The position numbers and the translations under genes are program-made. Below, one piece after another: positions 32,922 through 41,356 of a DNA stretch of 64,000 nucleotides. Under the pieces are notes generated by a model. That model was given only the letters and a program-made list of their open reading frames with translations, was not told the DNA's origin and made no database searches. This DNA comes from Paraburkholderia susongensis (lineage in GTDB: Bacteria; Pseudomonadota; Gammaproteobacteria; Burkholderiales; Burkholderiaceae): assembly GCF_900177725.1 (NCBI RefSeq), contig NZ_FXAT01000013.1:1-64000 (forward strand), given 5' to 3'. How positions within the stretch are numbered: the first letter of the stretch is position 1; the number at the start of each line of letters is the position of its first letter.

Positions 32922-34367
32922 TCAGAACAGCTTGCCCGGATTCAGAATGCCGTGCGGATCGAGCGCGCGCTTGATCGCGGCCATCGCCGCGAGCTCGGCC
33001 GGCGAGCGCGAGATCGGCAGGAACTCGCGCTTGAGCAGGCCGATGCCATGTTCCGCCGACACCGAGCCGTGCAACGGCCCGAGCATCTCGTAGACGAACG
33101 CATAGACCGCGTGATGATCGACACCGGGAACCGAACGGCCGTCGACGGTCACGTGCAGATTCGAATCGCCGATATGCCCGAAGAAATATGACTCGTTGCC
33201 GGGCCAGCGCTGATCGAGCGCGGCGCGGCAACGCTCGACGAACGCACCGATTTCGCCGATCGGCAAGCTCACGTCGAAGTTGATCGGATCGAGCCTGACA
33301 GGAAACTCCGCCGTGCACTCGCGGATCGCCCACAGTGCACGCGCATCGGCAACCGACTGCGCGATCACCGCGTCGCGCAGCGCGCCCTCGGTGTGCGCAT
33401 CGGTCAGGACTTCCGCAAAGCGTTCGCCGTCGTCGCTCGCGTCGAAGCCCGCGTGTTCGATCAGCGCATAGAGCGGATGCGCGGCATCGAACGGTGAACG
33501 CGTACCGGTCAGCTTCACGCCGAAGTCGTAGAAGTCCGGCCACATGATCTCGAATGCGCCGATATCGTTGCCGAAGCGCGTCGACAAACGGCGCAGCAAA
33601 TTCACGGCCGCGTCATAGCCGTCGAGCGCGACGAGCGCCGTATGACGCGCCGCGCGCTGCGGATGCAGCCGCAACACGGCGCGCGTAATCACGCCGAGCG
33701 TGCCCTCCGAGCCGATGAACCAGTGCTTGAGGTCGTAGCCCGTGTTGTTCTTGACCATCTTGCCAAGCGACGTGAGCACGTCGCCATTCGCCAGCACCAC
33801 TTCGAGCCCGAGCACCTGGTCGCGCGCGGTGCCCGACTGGATCACGCGATTGCCGCCCGCGTTGGTCGCGAGATTGCCGCCGATCTGGCACGAACCGCGC
33901 GCGCCGAGATCGAGCGCGAGTTCGAAGCCCGCGGCTGCCGCGGCTTCCTGCGCGGTTTGCAAGGTGGTGCCCGCGCGCACGGTCAGCGTGGCCGACGCGG
34001 CATCGAGTTCTTCGACGCCGGCGAGGCGTTCGAGCGACATCGCGATATCGCCGGCCCGCGCAATCGCGCCACCCGCCAGCCCGGTCATGCCGCCTTGCGG
34101 TACCACCGGCTGATGCGCCGCATGGCAGATCGCGAGCGCGCGCGACACCTCCTGCGTCGTGCGCGGCAGCAGCAGCGCGGCGGGACGCGTCGGCTCGTGA
34201 CGCGTCCAGTCGGTCATTGCGCGCTCGCCGATCTGCGCGCCGACACGTACCGCGTCGTCGCCGAGCGCGGCGCGCAATGCGTCGAGTGTCGCCGCGAGCG
34301 GTGCGGTCGTGGTCGCGGTCGTGATCGTTTTATCGTCGGTGATGCCGTGATCTGTCATGCCTGTCAT
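32922..34367 (-). CDS. FAD-binding oxidoreductase, GlcD/D-2-hydroxyacid dehydrogenase type
   Basis: This 481-residue protein has an N-terminal FAD-binding PCMH domain (PQGGMTGLAGGAIA, GARGSCQIGGNLATNAGG, HWFIGSEGTLGVITRAVLRLHP) and a C-terminal FAD-linked oxidase domain (FFGHIGDSNLHV, SAEHGIGLLKREFL, DPHGILNPGKLF). These are the marks of D-lactate, glycolate or D-2-hydroxyglutarate dehydrogenases. ATG 34367 has AAGGAA upstream; one at 34358 is possible. It lies 11 bases after the oxygenase gene and is co-transcribed with it. The substrate is not determined. Confidence 0.87.
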   Translation of the reverse strand: MTGMTDHGITDDKTITTATTTAPLAATLDALRAALGDDAVRVGAQIGERAMTDWTRHEPTRPAALLLPRTTQEVSRALAICHAAHQPVVPQGGMTGLAGGAIARAGDIAMSLERLAGVEELDAASATLTVRAGTTLQTAQEAAAAAGFELALDLGARGSCQIGGNLATNAGGNRVIQSGTARDQVLGLEVVLANGDVLTSLGKMVKNNTGYDLKHWFIGSEGTLGVITRAVLRLHPQRAARHTALVALDGYDAAVNLLRRLSTRFGNDIGAFEIMWPDFYDFGVKLTGTRSPFDAAHPLYALIEHAGFDASDDGERFAEVLTDAHTEGALRDAVIAQSVADARALWAIRECTAEFPVRLDPINFDVSLPIGEIGAFVERCRAALDQRWPGNESYFFGHIGDSNLHVTVDGRSVPGVDHHAVYAFVYEMLGPLHGSVSAEHGIGLLKREFLPISRSPAELAAMAAIKRALDPHGILNPGKLF

Positions 34368-34378
34368 GCGGCGGTTCC

Positions 34379-35353
34379 TTACGTTGCCTTGGCGGCGAGT
34401 TTCTTCCGATAGCCCATCGAATCGTTGATGCGGCCGAGTATGTAGTCGCCCGCGGCGACCGGCTGATATTTGACGGCCGCGTCGCTCACACCGAGTTCGC
34501 GCGGATCGACGAGCGCGCCGTAGGTCGGATCGTAGAACGTCGCGATCGAATAGCGCTGGCGTCCCGACGCGTTGATGACCCGATGCAGCGTCGAGCGGAA
34601 CCGGTCGTTGGTCCAGCGCGCGAGCAGATCGCCGACGTTCACGACGAAGCTGCCTTCGACCGGCGGTGCGTCGATCCACGTGTCGTTGGCGATTTCGCGC
34701 ACCTGCAGGCCGCCCACCTGGTCCTGCCACAGCAGCGTGATGCAGCCGTAGTCGGTGTGCGGCGCGACGCCGAACTGATCTTCATCCGATTGCGGCGGCT
34801 GCGGCGGATAGTAGACCATCTGCGTACGCTGCATCCGCTTCGTGTAGCGCGGAGCAAAAAAATCCTCACCGACGCCAAGACTCATTGCGACCGCTCGCAA
34901 CAGATCGGCGCCGCATGCGCCGATCGCCTCGTAATAGCCATACAGCGCGGGGCGCAGTTCCGGCATGAAGTCGGGCCAGTTATTCGGCCCGCGCAGCGCC
35001 TGGCCCGCGAGCACGTCGGGATCGTCTTCGGGCAGTTCGAGCCCGATGCTGAAGAACTCCTTGTAGTCGGGACGCGTGGCCTGATACATCGTCGCGTCGC
35101 CGAGCGCATTGAAACCGCGATGCCGATGATTGACCGCGGCACGCCGCTTGGTCTCGACCGGAAACGCGAAGAACCTGCGCGCGGCCTGCGCGGCTGCATC
35201 GATCGCCGCTTGCGGCACGCCGTGATTGATGACGTAGAAGAAGCCGATCGCCGTGCACGCTTCGCGAATTTCCTGTGCGACGCGCTCGAGCGCGCGCGAA
35301 TCGCCCGCGCGTACGCCGGCAAGATCGATGATCGGAATGCGGGTCACGGGCAT
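34379..35353 (-). CDS. 2-oxoglutarate/Fe(II)-dependent oxygenase, isopenicillin N synthase family
   Basis: This 324-residue protein begins MPVTRIPIIDLAGVRAGD with the N-terminal DIOX_N segment (AIGFFYVINHGVPQAAID). The core carries the iron ligands His and Asp in PHTDYGCITLLWQD, the distal His in RSTLHRVIN, and the Arg-x-Ser 2OG site in RYSIATFYDP. Bacterial members of this family act on small acids or amino acids. It is the first gene of a two-gene minus-strand operon with the FAD oxidase, and divergent from an ABC transporter operon. The two likely share the GTATATAC operators in between. Confidence 0.88.
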   Translation of the reverse strand: MPVTRIPIIDLAGVRAGDSRALERVAQEIREACTAIGFFYVINHGVPQAAIDAAAQAARRFFAFPVETKRRAAVNHRHRGFNALGDATMYQATRPDYKEFFSIGLELPEDDPDVLAGQALRGPNNWPDFMPELRPALYGYYEAIGACGADLLRAVAMSLGVGEDFFAPRYTKRMQRTQMVYYPPQPPQSDEDQFGVAPHTDYGCITLLWQDQVGGLQVREIANDTWIDAPPVEGSFVVNVGDLLARWTNDRFRSTLHRVINASGRQRYSIATFYDPTYGALVDPRELGVSDAAVKYQPVAAGDYILGRINDSMGYRKKLAAKAT

Positions 35354-35499
35354 TGCTCTGCTCCCAGAAGGGCCGGTTGCACCGGATGGATCGATTGAAC
35401 CCGCCGGTGCAATCGACTGGTGAAAGAGGTGGCGCGAAGCATGGCCGAAGCATCGCCGAAGTATCACGAAAGGCCGCGCATGCGCCACTTGCATTGCAG

Positions 35500-35610
35500 T
35501 TGTATATACCGCCAAAAGCGCGCCTGCAAGAGGCTTTTTTCGCCTCGATATAAGGGCTTTTCTCTAGCCGCGCAACTATTTATTTCTCGCCGGGAACGCG
35601 GTATATACTG
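35500..35610. promoter_or_regulatory. Paired GTATATAC operator-like sites
   Basis: The 8-bp palindrome GTATATAC occurs at 35502-35509 (TTGTATATACCG) and 35601-35608 (CGGTATATACTG), 99 bases apart, between the oxygenase gene and the divergent ABC operon. HutC-type GntR regulators bind TGTATATACA-like sites, and one is encoded at the end of this operon (38814-39629). Binding is inferred. Confidence 0.55.
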
Positions 35611-35654
35611 CTTTGAACCGATACCCACAACACCTGTTCGCCCCGGAGAAACCC

Positions 35655-36482
35655 ATGCGTATTCTTGCAGGCTGGAAATGTCGTCTGGTCATGCTGACGT
35701 TGTGCGCGGCAAGCGTCGCGGCCCACGCGGAAGACCAGCTCGCCAAAGTGAAGAAGGCCGGCGAACTGGTGGTCGGCACCGAAATGCAGTTCGCGCCGTT
35801 CGACTTCCTCGAAAACGGCCAGCAGTCGGGCTTCAACAAGGACCTGTTCGCGGAGGTCGGCAAGGAGCTGGGCGTGAAGGTGCGCTTCATCGACCTGCCC
35901 TGGCCGAGCGTGCTGCCCGGTCTCGAAGCGGGCAAGTTCGACATGGTGGGCGGCCCGCTGACCGTCACCAAGGCGCGCATGGAGCGCTACGCGTACACGC
36001 TGCCCGTCGCGGACGCCACCGACGCGCTGCTCAAGCGCGCGAACGATACGTCGCTCAAGCAGTCGTCGGATATCGCGGGCAAGATAGTCGGTGCGGGCAA
36101 GGGTAGCGCGCAGTTCGATCAGTTGAAGAGCTATGTGGCGACGCTGCCGAAGCCGCCTGAAATCCGCGAATACGTCGACAATAATCAGGCTTATGCGGAC
36201 CTCGCCGCCGGCCGCATCGCGGCGGTCGCGAACTCGATGACCAACATCGCCTACGTCGCGAAGCAGCGCCCCGAGATGTTCGCGGTCGTGCAGCCACCGT
36301 TCGGCGCGAAGGTGTATTTCGCGTACGCGCTGCGCAAGGACGCCGACAGCAAACCGCTCGTCGATGCGTTCAATGCCGCGCTCGTGAAGATGCACAACGA
36401 CGGACGCCTCGCCGCGCTGCAGAAGAAATGGTTCGGCGTGACGATGGATGCGCCGACCACGATGCCCGCGCCGAACTACTGA
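35655..36482 (+). CDS. Amino-acid-type ABC transporter substrate-binding protein
   Basis: This 275-residue exported protein has a signal peptide (MRILAGWKCRLVMLTLCAASVAAHA) and a family 3 solute-binding domain: LAKVKKAGELVVGTEMQFAPFDFLENG, GFNKDLFAEVGKELG, LPWPSVLPGLEAGKFDMVGGPLTVTKAR, and YFAYALRKDADSKPLVDAFNAAL. It has the usual length for polar amino acid binding proteins. It heads an operon with two permeases, an ATPase and a regulator. The ATG at 35655 follows CCGGAGAA. Two palindromic operators lie upstream. Confidence 0.9.
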   Translation: MRILAGWKCRLVMLTLCAASVAAHAEDQLAKVKKAGELVVGTEMQFAPFDFLENGQQSGFNKDLFAEVGKELGVKVRFIDLPWPSVLPGLEAGKFDMVGGPLTVTKARMERYAYTLPVADATDALLKRANDTSLKQSSDIAGKIVGAGKGSAQFDQLKSYVATLPKPPEIREYVDNNQAYADLAAGRIAAVANSMTNIAYVAKQRPEMFAVVQPPFGAKVYFAYALRKDADSKPLVDAFNAALVKMHNDGRLAALQKKWFGVTMDAPTTMPAPNY

Positions 36483-36577
36483 GCATTACCGATGCGGGCC
36501 ATGCGCGCCGTGAAGGACGTCACGTCGCACGTCATGGCCTCCGCATCGCCCTTTCCGTTCCACTGACCGGGTTCGTC

Positions 36578-37228
36578 ATGTTCAGCACGACCGTCTTCGT
36601 TCAGGGCCTGCCGCTGTTGCTGCACGCGGCGCTCGCCACCATCGCCATTTCGCTGACGGGGCTCGTGATCGGCTTCTTCGTCGCCATCGGCGTATGCTCG
36701 GCGCGGCTCTCGCAACACCGCGCCGCGCGTCTCGCGGGCGGCGCCTACGTGTTCTTCTTTCGCGGCGTGCCGATGCTCGTGCAGCTGCTGCTCGTCTACT
36801 ACCTGCTGCCGTTCGCAGGCATCAACGTGTCGCCGATCGTCGCCGCGCTCAGCGCGGTGTCGCTGTGCTCGGCGTCGTATATCGCCGAGATCCTGCGCGG
36901 CGGTTTTCTGAGCATTCCGCCCGGGCATCTCGAAGCCGCGCGCATGCTCGGGCTCTCGCCGCTCGACACGCTGCGGCGCATTCTCGTGCCGCAGGCTTTC
37001 CGTTTGACGCTGCCCTCGCTCGTCAACGAAATGGTGCTGCTCATCAAGGCTTCTTCACTGATTTCGGTGGTCGGCGTCGCCGAGTTGACGCGCACCGCGC
37101 AGAACATCGCCGCGAGCACGTACCGGCCGCTCGAAGCGTATCTCGCGGCCGGGCTCATCTACTTCGTGATCTGCGGTGCGCTCGCGCTCGTCGCGCACGC
37201 CGCCGAATACCGTTTGCAGCACGCCTGA
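36578..37228 (+). CDS. ABC transporter permease (polar amino acid family)
   Basis: This 216-residue inner-membrane protein has about five hydrophobic segments and the MetI/HisM-type coupling motif EAARMLGLSPLDTLRRILVPQAFRL. It also has FFRGVPMLVQLLLVYYLLPF, typical of the His/Glu/Gln/Arg permease subfamily. An ATG at 36578 is chosen because translation there begins directly with the first membrane helix. It pairs with the next permease to form the heterodimeric channel. The 95-base gap after the binding protein gene contains no terminator. Confidence 0.9.
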   Translation: MFSTTVFVQGLPLLLHAALATIAISLTGLVIGFFVAIGVCSARLSQHRAARLAGGAYVFFFRGVPMLVQLLLVYYLLPFAGINVSPIVAALSAVSLCSASYIAEILRGGFLSIPPGHLEAARMLGLSPLDTLRRILVPQAFRLTLPSLVNEMVLLIKASSLISVVGVAELTRTAQNIAASTYRPLEAYLAAGLIYFVICGALALVAHAAEYRLQHA

Positions 37229-37253
37229 GCGCCGAACCCACACGAGCCCCGCC

Positions 37254-37916
37254 ATGCAAGCATTCGACCCCACCGTCATCACGCACAACCTGCAGCCGAT
37301 CGCCGCGGGTCTCGCGACCACGCTCGGCAGTTGGGCCGCCGGGGTCGCGATCGGTCTGCTGCTCGGCTTTCTGATCGCCGTCGCGCAACTCTTCTGCGGA
37401 CGCTGGATGCGCGGTGTGCTGCGCGTCTATATCGAGCTGCTGCGCGGCACGCCGTTTCTCGTGCAACTGTTTCTGCTCTATTACGGCGGCCCCTCGATCG
37501 GCCTCACGCTCGAACCGATGACGGCCGGCGTGCTCGGCCTCGGCCTCTATGGCAGCGCGTATTTCGCCGAGGCATTCCGCTCCGGTTTCCAGTCGGTGCC
37601 GCAAGGGCACCTCGAAGCGGCGGCATGTCTCGGGCTCACGCGCTGGCAGGCGATCCTGCGCATTCAGGCGCCGCAAATGCTCGTGCTGATCGTGCCCGCG
37701 CTCACCAATCTCATCATCGTGCTGAGCAAGGAAACCGCCGTGCTGTCGATCGTCACCGTGCCCGAACTCACCTTCGTGCTGACCGGCATCGGCTCGGCCA
37801 CCTTCGCTTTCGTCGAAACCCTGCTGGTGCTGTGCGTGTGCTATCTCGCGCTCGTCGAGCTGACCTCGCGCGCGGGCATGTGGGCCGAAGCCCGCCTCTC
37901 ACGCTTCATGGCATGA
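37254..37916 (+). CDS. ABC transporter permease (polar amino acid family)
   Basis: This 220-residue second permease begins MQAFDPTVITHNLQPIAAGLATTLGSW, with LLRGTPFLVQLFLLYYGGPSIG and the EAAACLGLTRWQAILRIQAPQM coupling loop. It has about five membrane helices. It follows the first permease after 25 bases. Both halves carry the EAA motif needed to dock the ATPase, so the transporter looks complete and functional. Confidence 0.9.
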   Translation: MQAFDPTVITHNLQPIAAGLATTLGSWAAGVAIGLLLGFLIAVAQLFCGRWMRGVLRVYIELLRGTPFLVQLFLLYYGGPSIGLTLEPMTAGVLGLGLYGSAYFAEAFRSGFQSVPQGHLEAAACLGLTRWQAILRIQAPQMLVLIVPALTNLIIVLSKETAVLSIVTVPELTFVLTGIGSATFAFVETLLVLCVCYLALVELTSRAGMWAEARLSRFMA

Positions 37917-37929
37917 CCCCGGAGCTCCT

Positions 37930-38817
37930 ATGAACGCCATCGCCGACATGCCCTCCTCCACGTCATCTTCATCGTCCTCTCGCGCGCCTTCGCTCGCCGC
38001 GCGGGACGCCGCGCCGCTCATCGAAGTGCGCGACCTGCGCAAACGCTTCGGCGAGGTCGAGGTGCTGCGCGGCGTCGATCTCGAGATCGCGCGCTCCGAA
38101 GTCGTCTGCATCATCGGGCCGTCGGGCTCGGGCAAAAGCACGCTGCTGCGCTGCCTCGCCGCGCTCGAAACCTACGATCAGGGCGACGTGCGCATCGAAG
38201 GCGAACTGCTCGGCTATACGGAGCGCAACGGCCGCCGCGTGCGTGCGTCGCCCGGCGAGATCAACCGCGTGCGGCGTAACGTCGGCATGGTGTTCCAGCA
38301 GTTCAACCTGTGGCCGCACATGACCGCGCTCGGCAACGTCATGGAAGCGCTCCTGCGTGTGCGGCGGCTTTCGCACGACGAAGCGCGCCGCCGCGCGGGC
38401 GCGATGCTCGAGACAGTCGGCCTCGCGCACAAGGGCGACGCCTATCCGGCGAAACTGTCGGGCGGCCAGCAGCAACGTGTCGCGATCGCCCGTGCGCTCG
38501 CGATGGAGCCGCACATCATGCTGTTCGACGAACCCACCTCGGCACTCGACCCCGAACTCGTCGGCGAAGTGCTGCAGGTGATGAAGCAGCTCGCGCGCGA
38601 CGGCATGACGATGGCCGTGGTCACGCATGAAATGGGCTTTGCCGCGCAGGTCGCGGACAAGGTCGTGTTCATCGATCAGGGGCGCATCGCCGTGCAAGGC
38701 AAGCCGCGCGAAGTCTTTCACGATGCCGCGCAGCCGCGTCTGCGGCAGTTCCTGCAAAACTATTTCGACCGCAACGCGTTCTGGACGCGCGGTCCCGACG
38801 ACACCGAGCCGCTATGA
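37930..38817 (+). CDS. ABC transporter ATP-binding protein (polar amino acid type)
   Basis: This 295-residue ATPase contains Walker A GPSGSGKST, the Q-loop in GMVFQQFNLWPHMTALGNVMEALL, the signature LSGGQQQRVAIARALAMEP, Walker B IMLFDEPTSALDPELV and the switch His in VTHEMGFA. An unusual Ser-rich N-terminal extension (about residues 7-22) precedes the domain. It energises the two permeases encoded just upstream. Its stop overlaps the start of the regulator gene by four bases, linking their expression. Confidence 0.92.
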   Translation: MNAIADMPSSTSSSSSSRAPSLAARDAAPLIEVRDLRKRFGEVEVLRGVDLEIARSEVVCIIGPSGSGKSTLLRCLAALETYDQGDVRIEGELLGYTERNGRRVRASPGEINRVRRNVGMVFQQFNLWPHMTALGNVMEALLRVRRLSHDEARRRAGAMLETVGLAHKGDAYPAKLSGGQQQRVAIARALAMEPHIMLFDEPTSALDPELVGEVLQVMKQLARDGMTMAVVTHEMGFAAQVADKVVFIDQGRIAVQGKPREVFHDAAQPRLRQFLQNYFDRNAFWTRGPDDTEPL

Positions 38818-39629
38818 GTTCCATCGCGCGTCAGAAGCTACGCGGCAAGCCGTCGGCTGGAGCCACGAAGGCGATCGCGGCAGGAACCGCGCGCGCGACC
38901 GATGAGCCGCCCGCCGCGCGCTACGAACAGGTCAAGCAGCACATCCGCCAGATCATCGAATCGGGCGAGCGCCACGCGGGCGACCGCCTGCCTTCGGAAC
39001 TCGATCTCGTGGCGACGCTCGGCGTATCGCGCATGACGGTCAACCGCGCGCTGCGCGAACTCGCCGATGCGGGGCTCGTCACGCGCATCTCCGGCGTCGG
39101 CACGTTCGTCGCGCAGAGCAAGCCGCAATCGACGCTGCTGATGATCGCCCATATCGGCGACGAAATCCGCTCGCGCGGTCATGCGTATCGTTGCGATATG
39201 GTGCTGTTGCAGCGCGAGTCCGCGTCGGTGACGGTGTCGAACGCGCTGGGCCTCGCGCCTGGCGCCTCGGTGTTTCACGTAATCTGCGTGCACCGTGAGA
39301 ACGGCCTGCCGGTGCAGCTCGAAGATCGCTACGTGAATCCGGCTGTCGCGCCGGATTTTCTGCAACACGATTTTTCGGCGCTCAAGCCATCCGAGTATCT
39401 GCTCGAAGTCGTGCCCGCGCACAATCTCGAACACATCGTCGATGCCGCGCTGCCGACGCCCGCTGAAGCCGCGCTGCTGGAAATCCGCGTCGAGGAGCCC
39501 TGCCTCACGCTAACGCGCCGCACGTGGACGAGCGGCGTCGCGGTGACGTTCGCGCGCTTCGTGCATCCGGGCTCGCGCTATCGGCTCGGTTGCCGTTTTT
39601 CGCCGGATACGTCGCAACGGCAGGGCTGA
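38814..39629 (+). CDS. GntR-family regulator with UTRA domain (HutC type)
   Basis: This 271-residue protein has a winged helix (YEQVKQHIRQIIESGERHAGDRLPSELDLVATLGVSRMTVNRALRELADAGLV, residues about 41-95). A UTRA ligand-binding domain follows, with VFHVICVHRENGLPVQLEDRYVNPAVAPDFL, the HutC signature. It is the last gene of the ABC operon. It probably represses the operon and the divergent oxygenase pair until the ligand is bound, acting at the GTATATAC sites. The ligand is unknown; HutC itself senses urocanate, but no hut gene is nearby. Confidence 0.88.
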   Translation: MSSIARQKLRGKPSAGATKAIAAGTARATDEPPAARYEQVKQHIRQIIESGERHAGDRLPSELDLVATLGVSRMTVNRALRELADAGLVTRISGVGTFVAQSKPQSTLLMIAHIGDEIRSRGHAYRCDMVLLQRESASVTVSNALGLAPGASVFHVICVHRENGLPVQLEDRYVNPAVAPDFLQHDFSALKPSEYLLEVVPAHNLEHIVDAALPTPAEAALLEIRVEEPCLTLTRRTWTSGVAVTFARFVHPGSRYRLGCRFSPDTSQRQG

Positions 39630-39642
39630 TAACAGCGCAGCG

Positions 39643-40458
39643 CTACACGGTCCCGGCCAGATGAAAGCGCGAGGCCGGATGCCATAGCCGCACCGAGGTC
39701 GCCACGTTCTCACCGACCCACGTGCGCCGCCACAGCAGCAGACACGGCTCGCCGATATCCATCATCAGATGCCGCCGCACGTAGGCGTCGGGTTTCTGCG
39801 CGTAGATGCGAAACTCGGCGCGCTGCACCGGGGCGAGCCGCATCATGTAGTGATTCGGCGTTTCGAGCGTGAAATCCTGCTGCAGATAATCAGGGAAGAC
39901 TTTCGGATTGACGTAGCGGTCCTCGTACTGGATCGGCTCGTCCTCCTCGCTGTGCACGATGCACGAGTGATACGCGGGGCCGCTCGCGAGACCGAGCGCC
40001 TGGAGTGCATCGGCGTCGTCGCCCGGTTCGAGCGTCAGCACGCGCGCCGCATGACGATGACCGCGCGCGGCGATTTCGTCGGCGATATTGCGGATTTCCA
40101 GCACCGTCGATTCATAGCGCTGCGGCGCGACGAACGTGCCCGAGCCTTGCACGCGCGTGAGCACGCGCTCGGCGGTCAGCTCGCGCAGCGCGCGCGACAC
40201 CGTCATGCGCGCGACGCCGAATTCCTTGACCAGTTCCGTTTCGGAAGGGATCAGCCCGCCCGGCTTCCAGGCGCCCTCGCTGATGCGCTCGAGCACGTAG
40301 CGCTTGATCTGCTCGTAAGCGGGCATGGCCTTGACCGGCGTGTCGCGGTCGCGCCCGGCGGGGTTCGGATTCTGGTCCAGTTTCTGATTCGGTTTCTGCC
40401 CGTCCTGTACGGCTTGTGCGCTGTGCGCCTGTGTAGTTGTTTTCACTCCAAACCTCAT
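39643..40458 (-). CDS. Second GntR-family regulator with UTRA domain (HutC type)
   Basis: This 271-residue paralogue faces the previous gene tail to tail. It has the same two domains (YEQIKRYVLERISEGAWKPGGLIPSETELVKEFGVARMTVSRALREL; CIVHSEEDEPIQYEDRYVNPKVFPDYLQQDF) and a Gln/Asn-rich N-terminal extension. The ATG at 40458 (MRFGVK) is the best start, although the ribosome binding site is weak; an ATG at 40497 is also in frame. A palindrome GTACA-CGT-TGTAC lies just upstream of the start. Target genes are not evident; it may control itself. Confidence 0.85.
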   Translation of the reverse strand: MRFGVKTTTQAHSAQAVQDGQKPNQKLDQNPNPAGRDRDTPVKAMPAYEQIKRYVLERISEGAWKPGGLIPSETELVKEFGVARMTVSRALRELTAERVLTRVQGSGTFVAPQRYESTVLEIRNIADEIAARGHRHAARVLTLEPGDDADALQALGLASGPAYHSCIVHSEEDEPIQYEDRYVNPKVFPDYLQQDFTLETPNHYMMRLAPVQRAEFRIYAQKPDAYVRRHLMMDIGEPCLLLWRRTWVGENVATSVRLWHPASRFHLAGTV

Positions 40459-40474
40459 GGGTGGTACGCCGGTG

Positions 40475-40487
40475 GTACACGTTGTAC
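40475..40487. promoter_or_regulatory. Palindrome upstream of the second HutC-type regulator
   Basis: GTACA-CGT-TGTAC is a perfect 5-bp inverted repeat with a 3-base centre, 17 bases upstream of the regulator ATG. Autoregulation is inferred from position. Confidence 0.4.
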
Positions 40488-40598
40488 ACCGTGGCACGGT
40501 TCTCCGGCACCGTGCCCAATCTTATCTGGTTCGGCCGCGGGTTCGCGCGTTTTCTCGATGTGTTTCGCCCGCGCGTTGCTATCGCGAAACGCGGCGTG

Positions 40599-41279
40599 CT
40601 ACCAGATGAACGGCACGAAGCGGAAGCGCACCCGTTCCATATAGGCCGCGTAGCCGTCGAGCTGCTCGGCGAGCAGGCGCTCCTCACGCACCGCGCGCCA
40701 GCCCATGCCGAACGCCATCAAGGGCAGCGCCGCGAGCCCCCACCATGAGCCGAGCATGAGCGGCGTGCCGATGAAGAACAGCAGCGCGGCGGCATACATC
40801 GGATGACGAACATACGCATAAGGACCGGTGTCGGCCACCTTGTGGCCGCGGCTCGCCTGAATCTTCACGACCGGCGCCGCGTAGCTGTTCGCGCGAAAGA
40901 CGAAACGGCACATGAAGATGCACAAGAACACGCACAGCGAACCGAAGCTCACGAGCAGGACCGGCAGCGGCGCGGACCAGCGAAAGCGCACCGCGTCGAA
41001 GCCCATGAGGATCAGCCAGGCGCACCATACGAGCGCGACCACGGCCATGAACAGGCGATCCCAGCGGCTCTGCTGCGCCTGCACGAACGGCGCGAGCCGC
41101 TCGGCCAGCAACGCGGGATCATGACGCGCGAGCCACAGACCGAGCCATAGACTCAACACGGCCAGCTCAAGCACATACCACCACGCCGCCGGCCACGCGA
41201 GCGTGCCCGCCGCGCCGAACAGCAGCACGCCCATGCCCGCGAGCCATGCGAGCGATTGCAGGATCAGACGGGCGACCAT
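40599..41279 (-). CDS. Membrane methyltransferase, isoprenylcysteine carboxyl methyltransferase-like
   Basis: This 226-residue protein has about five hydrophobic helices and the C-terminal signature of the ICMT/PEMT family: GHKVADTGPYAYVRHPMYAAALLFFIGTPLMLGSW and EERLLAEQLDGYAAYMERVRFRFVPFIW, which form the S-adenosylmethionine and substrate site. Bacterial members have no known prenyl-protein substrate, so they probably methylate lipids or unknown small molecules. It is monocistronic, with 77 bases separating it from the next minus-strand gene. Confidence 0.82.
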   Translation of the reverse strand: MVARLILQSLAWLAGMGVLLFGAAGTLAWPAAWWYVLELAVLSLWLGLWLARHDPALLAERLAPFVQAQQSRWDRLFMAVVALVWCAWLILMGFDAVRFRWSAPLPVLLVSFGSLCVFLCIFMCRFVFRANSYAAPVVKIQASRGHKVADTGPYAYVRHPMYAAALLFFIGTPLMLGSWWGLAALPLMAFGMGWRAVREERLLAEQLDGYAAYMERVRFRFVPFIW

Positions 41280-41356
41280 GGCGGCACCTCCTTGGGCGGG
41301 CTGCTTATGTGGCTGCGTTACATGGCCTCATCGAGCAGTCCTGTTAAGTGGTCTCA

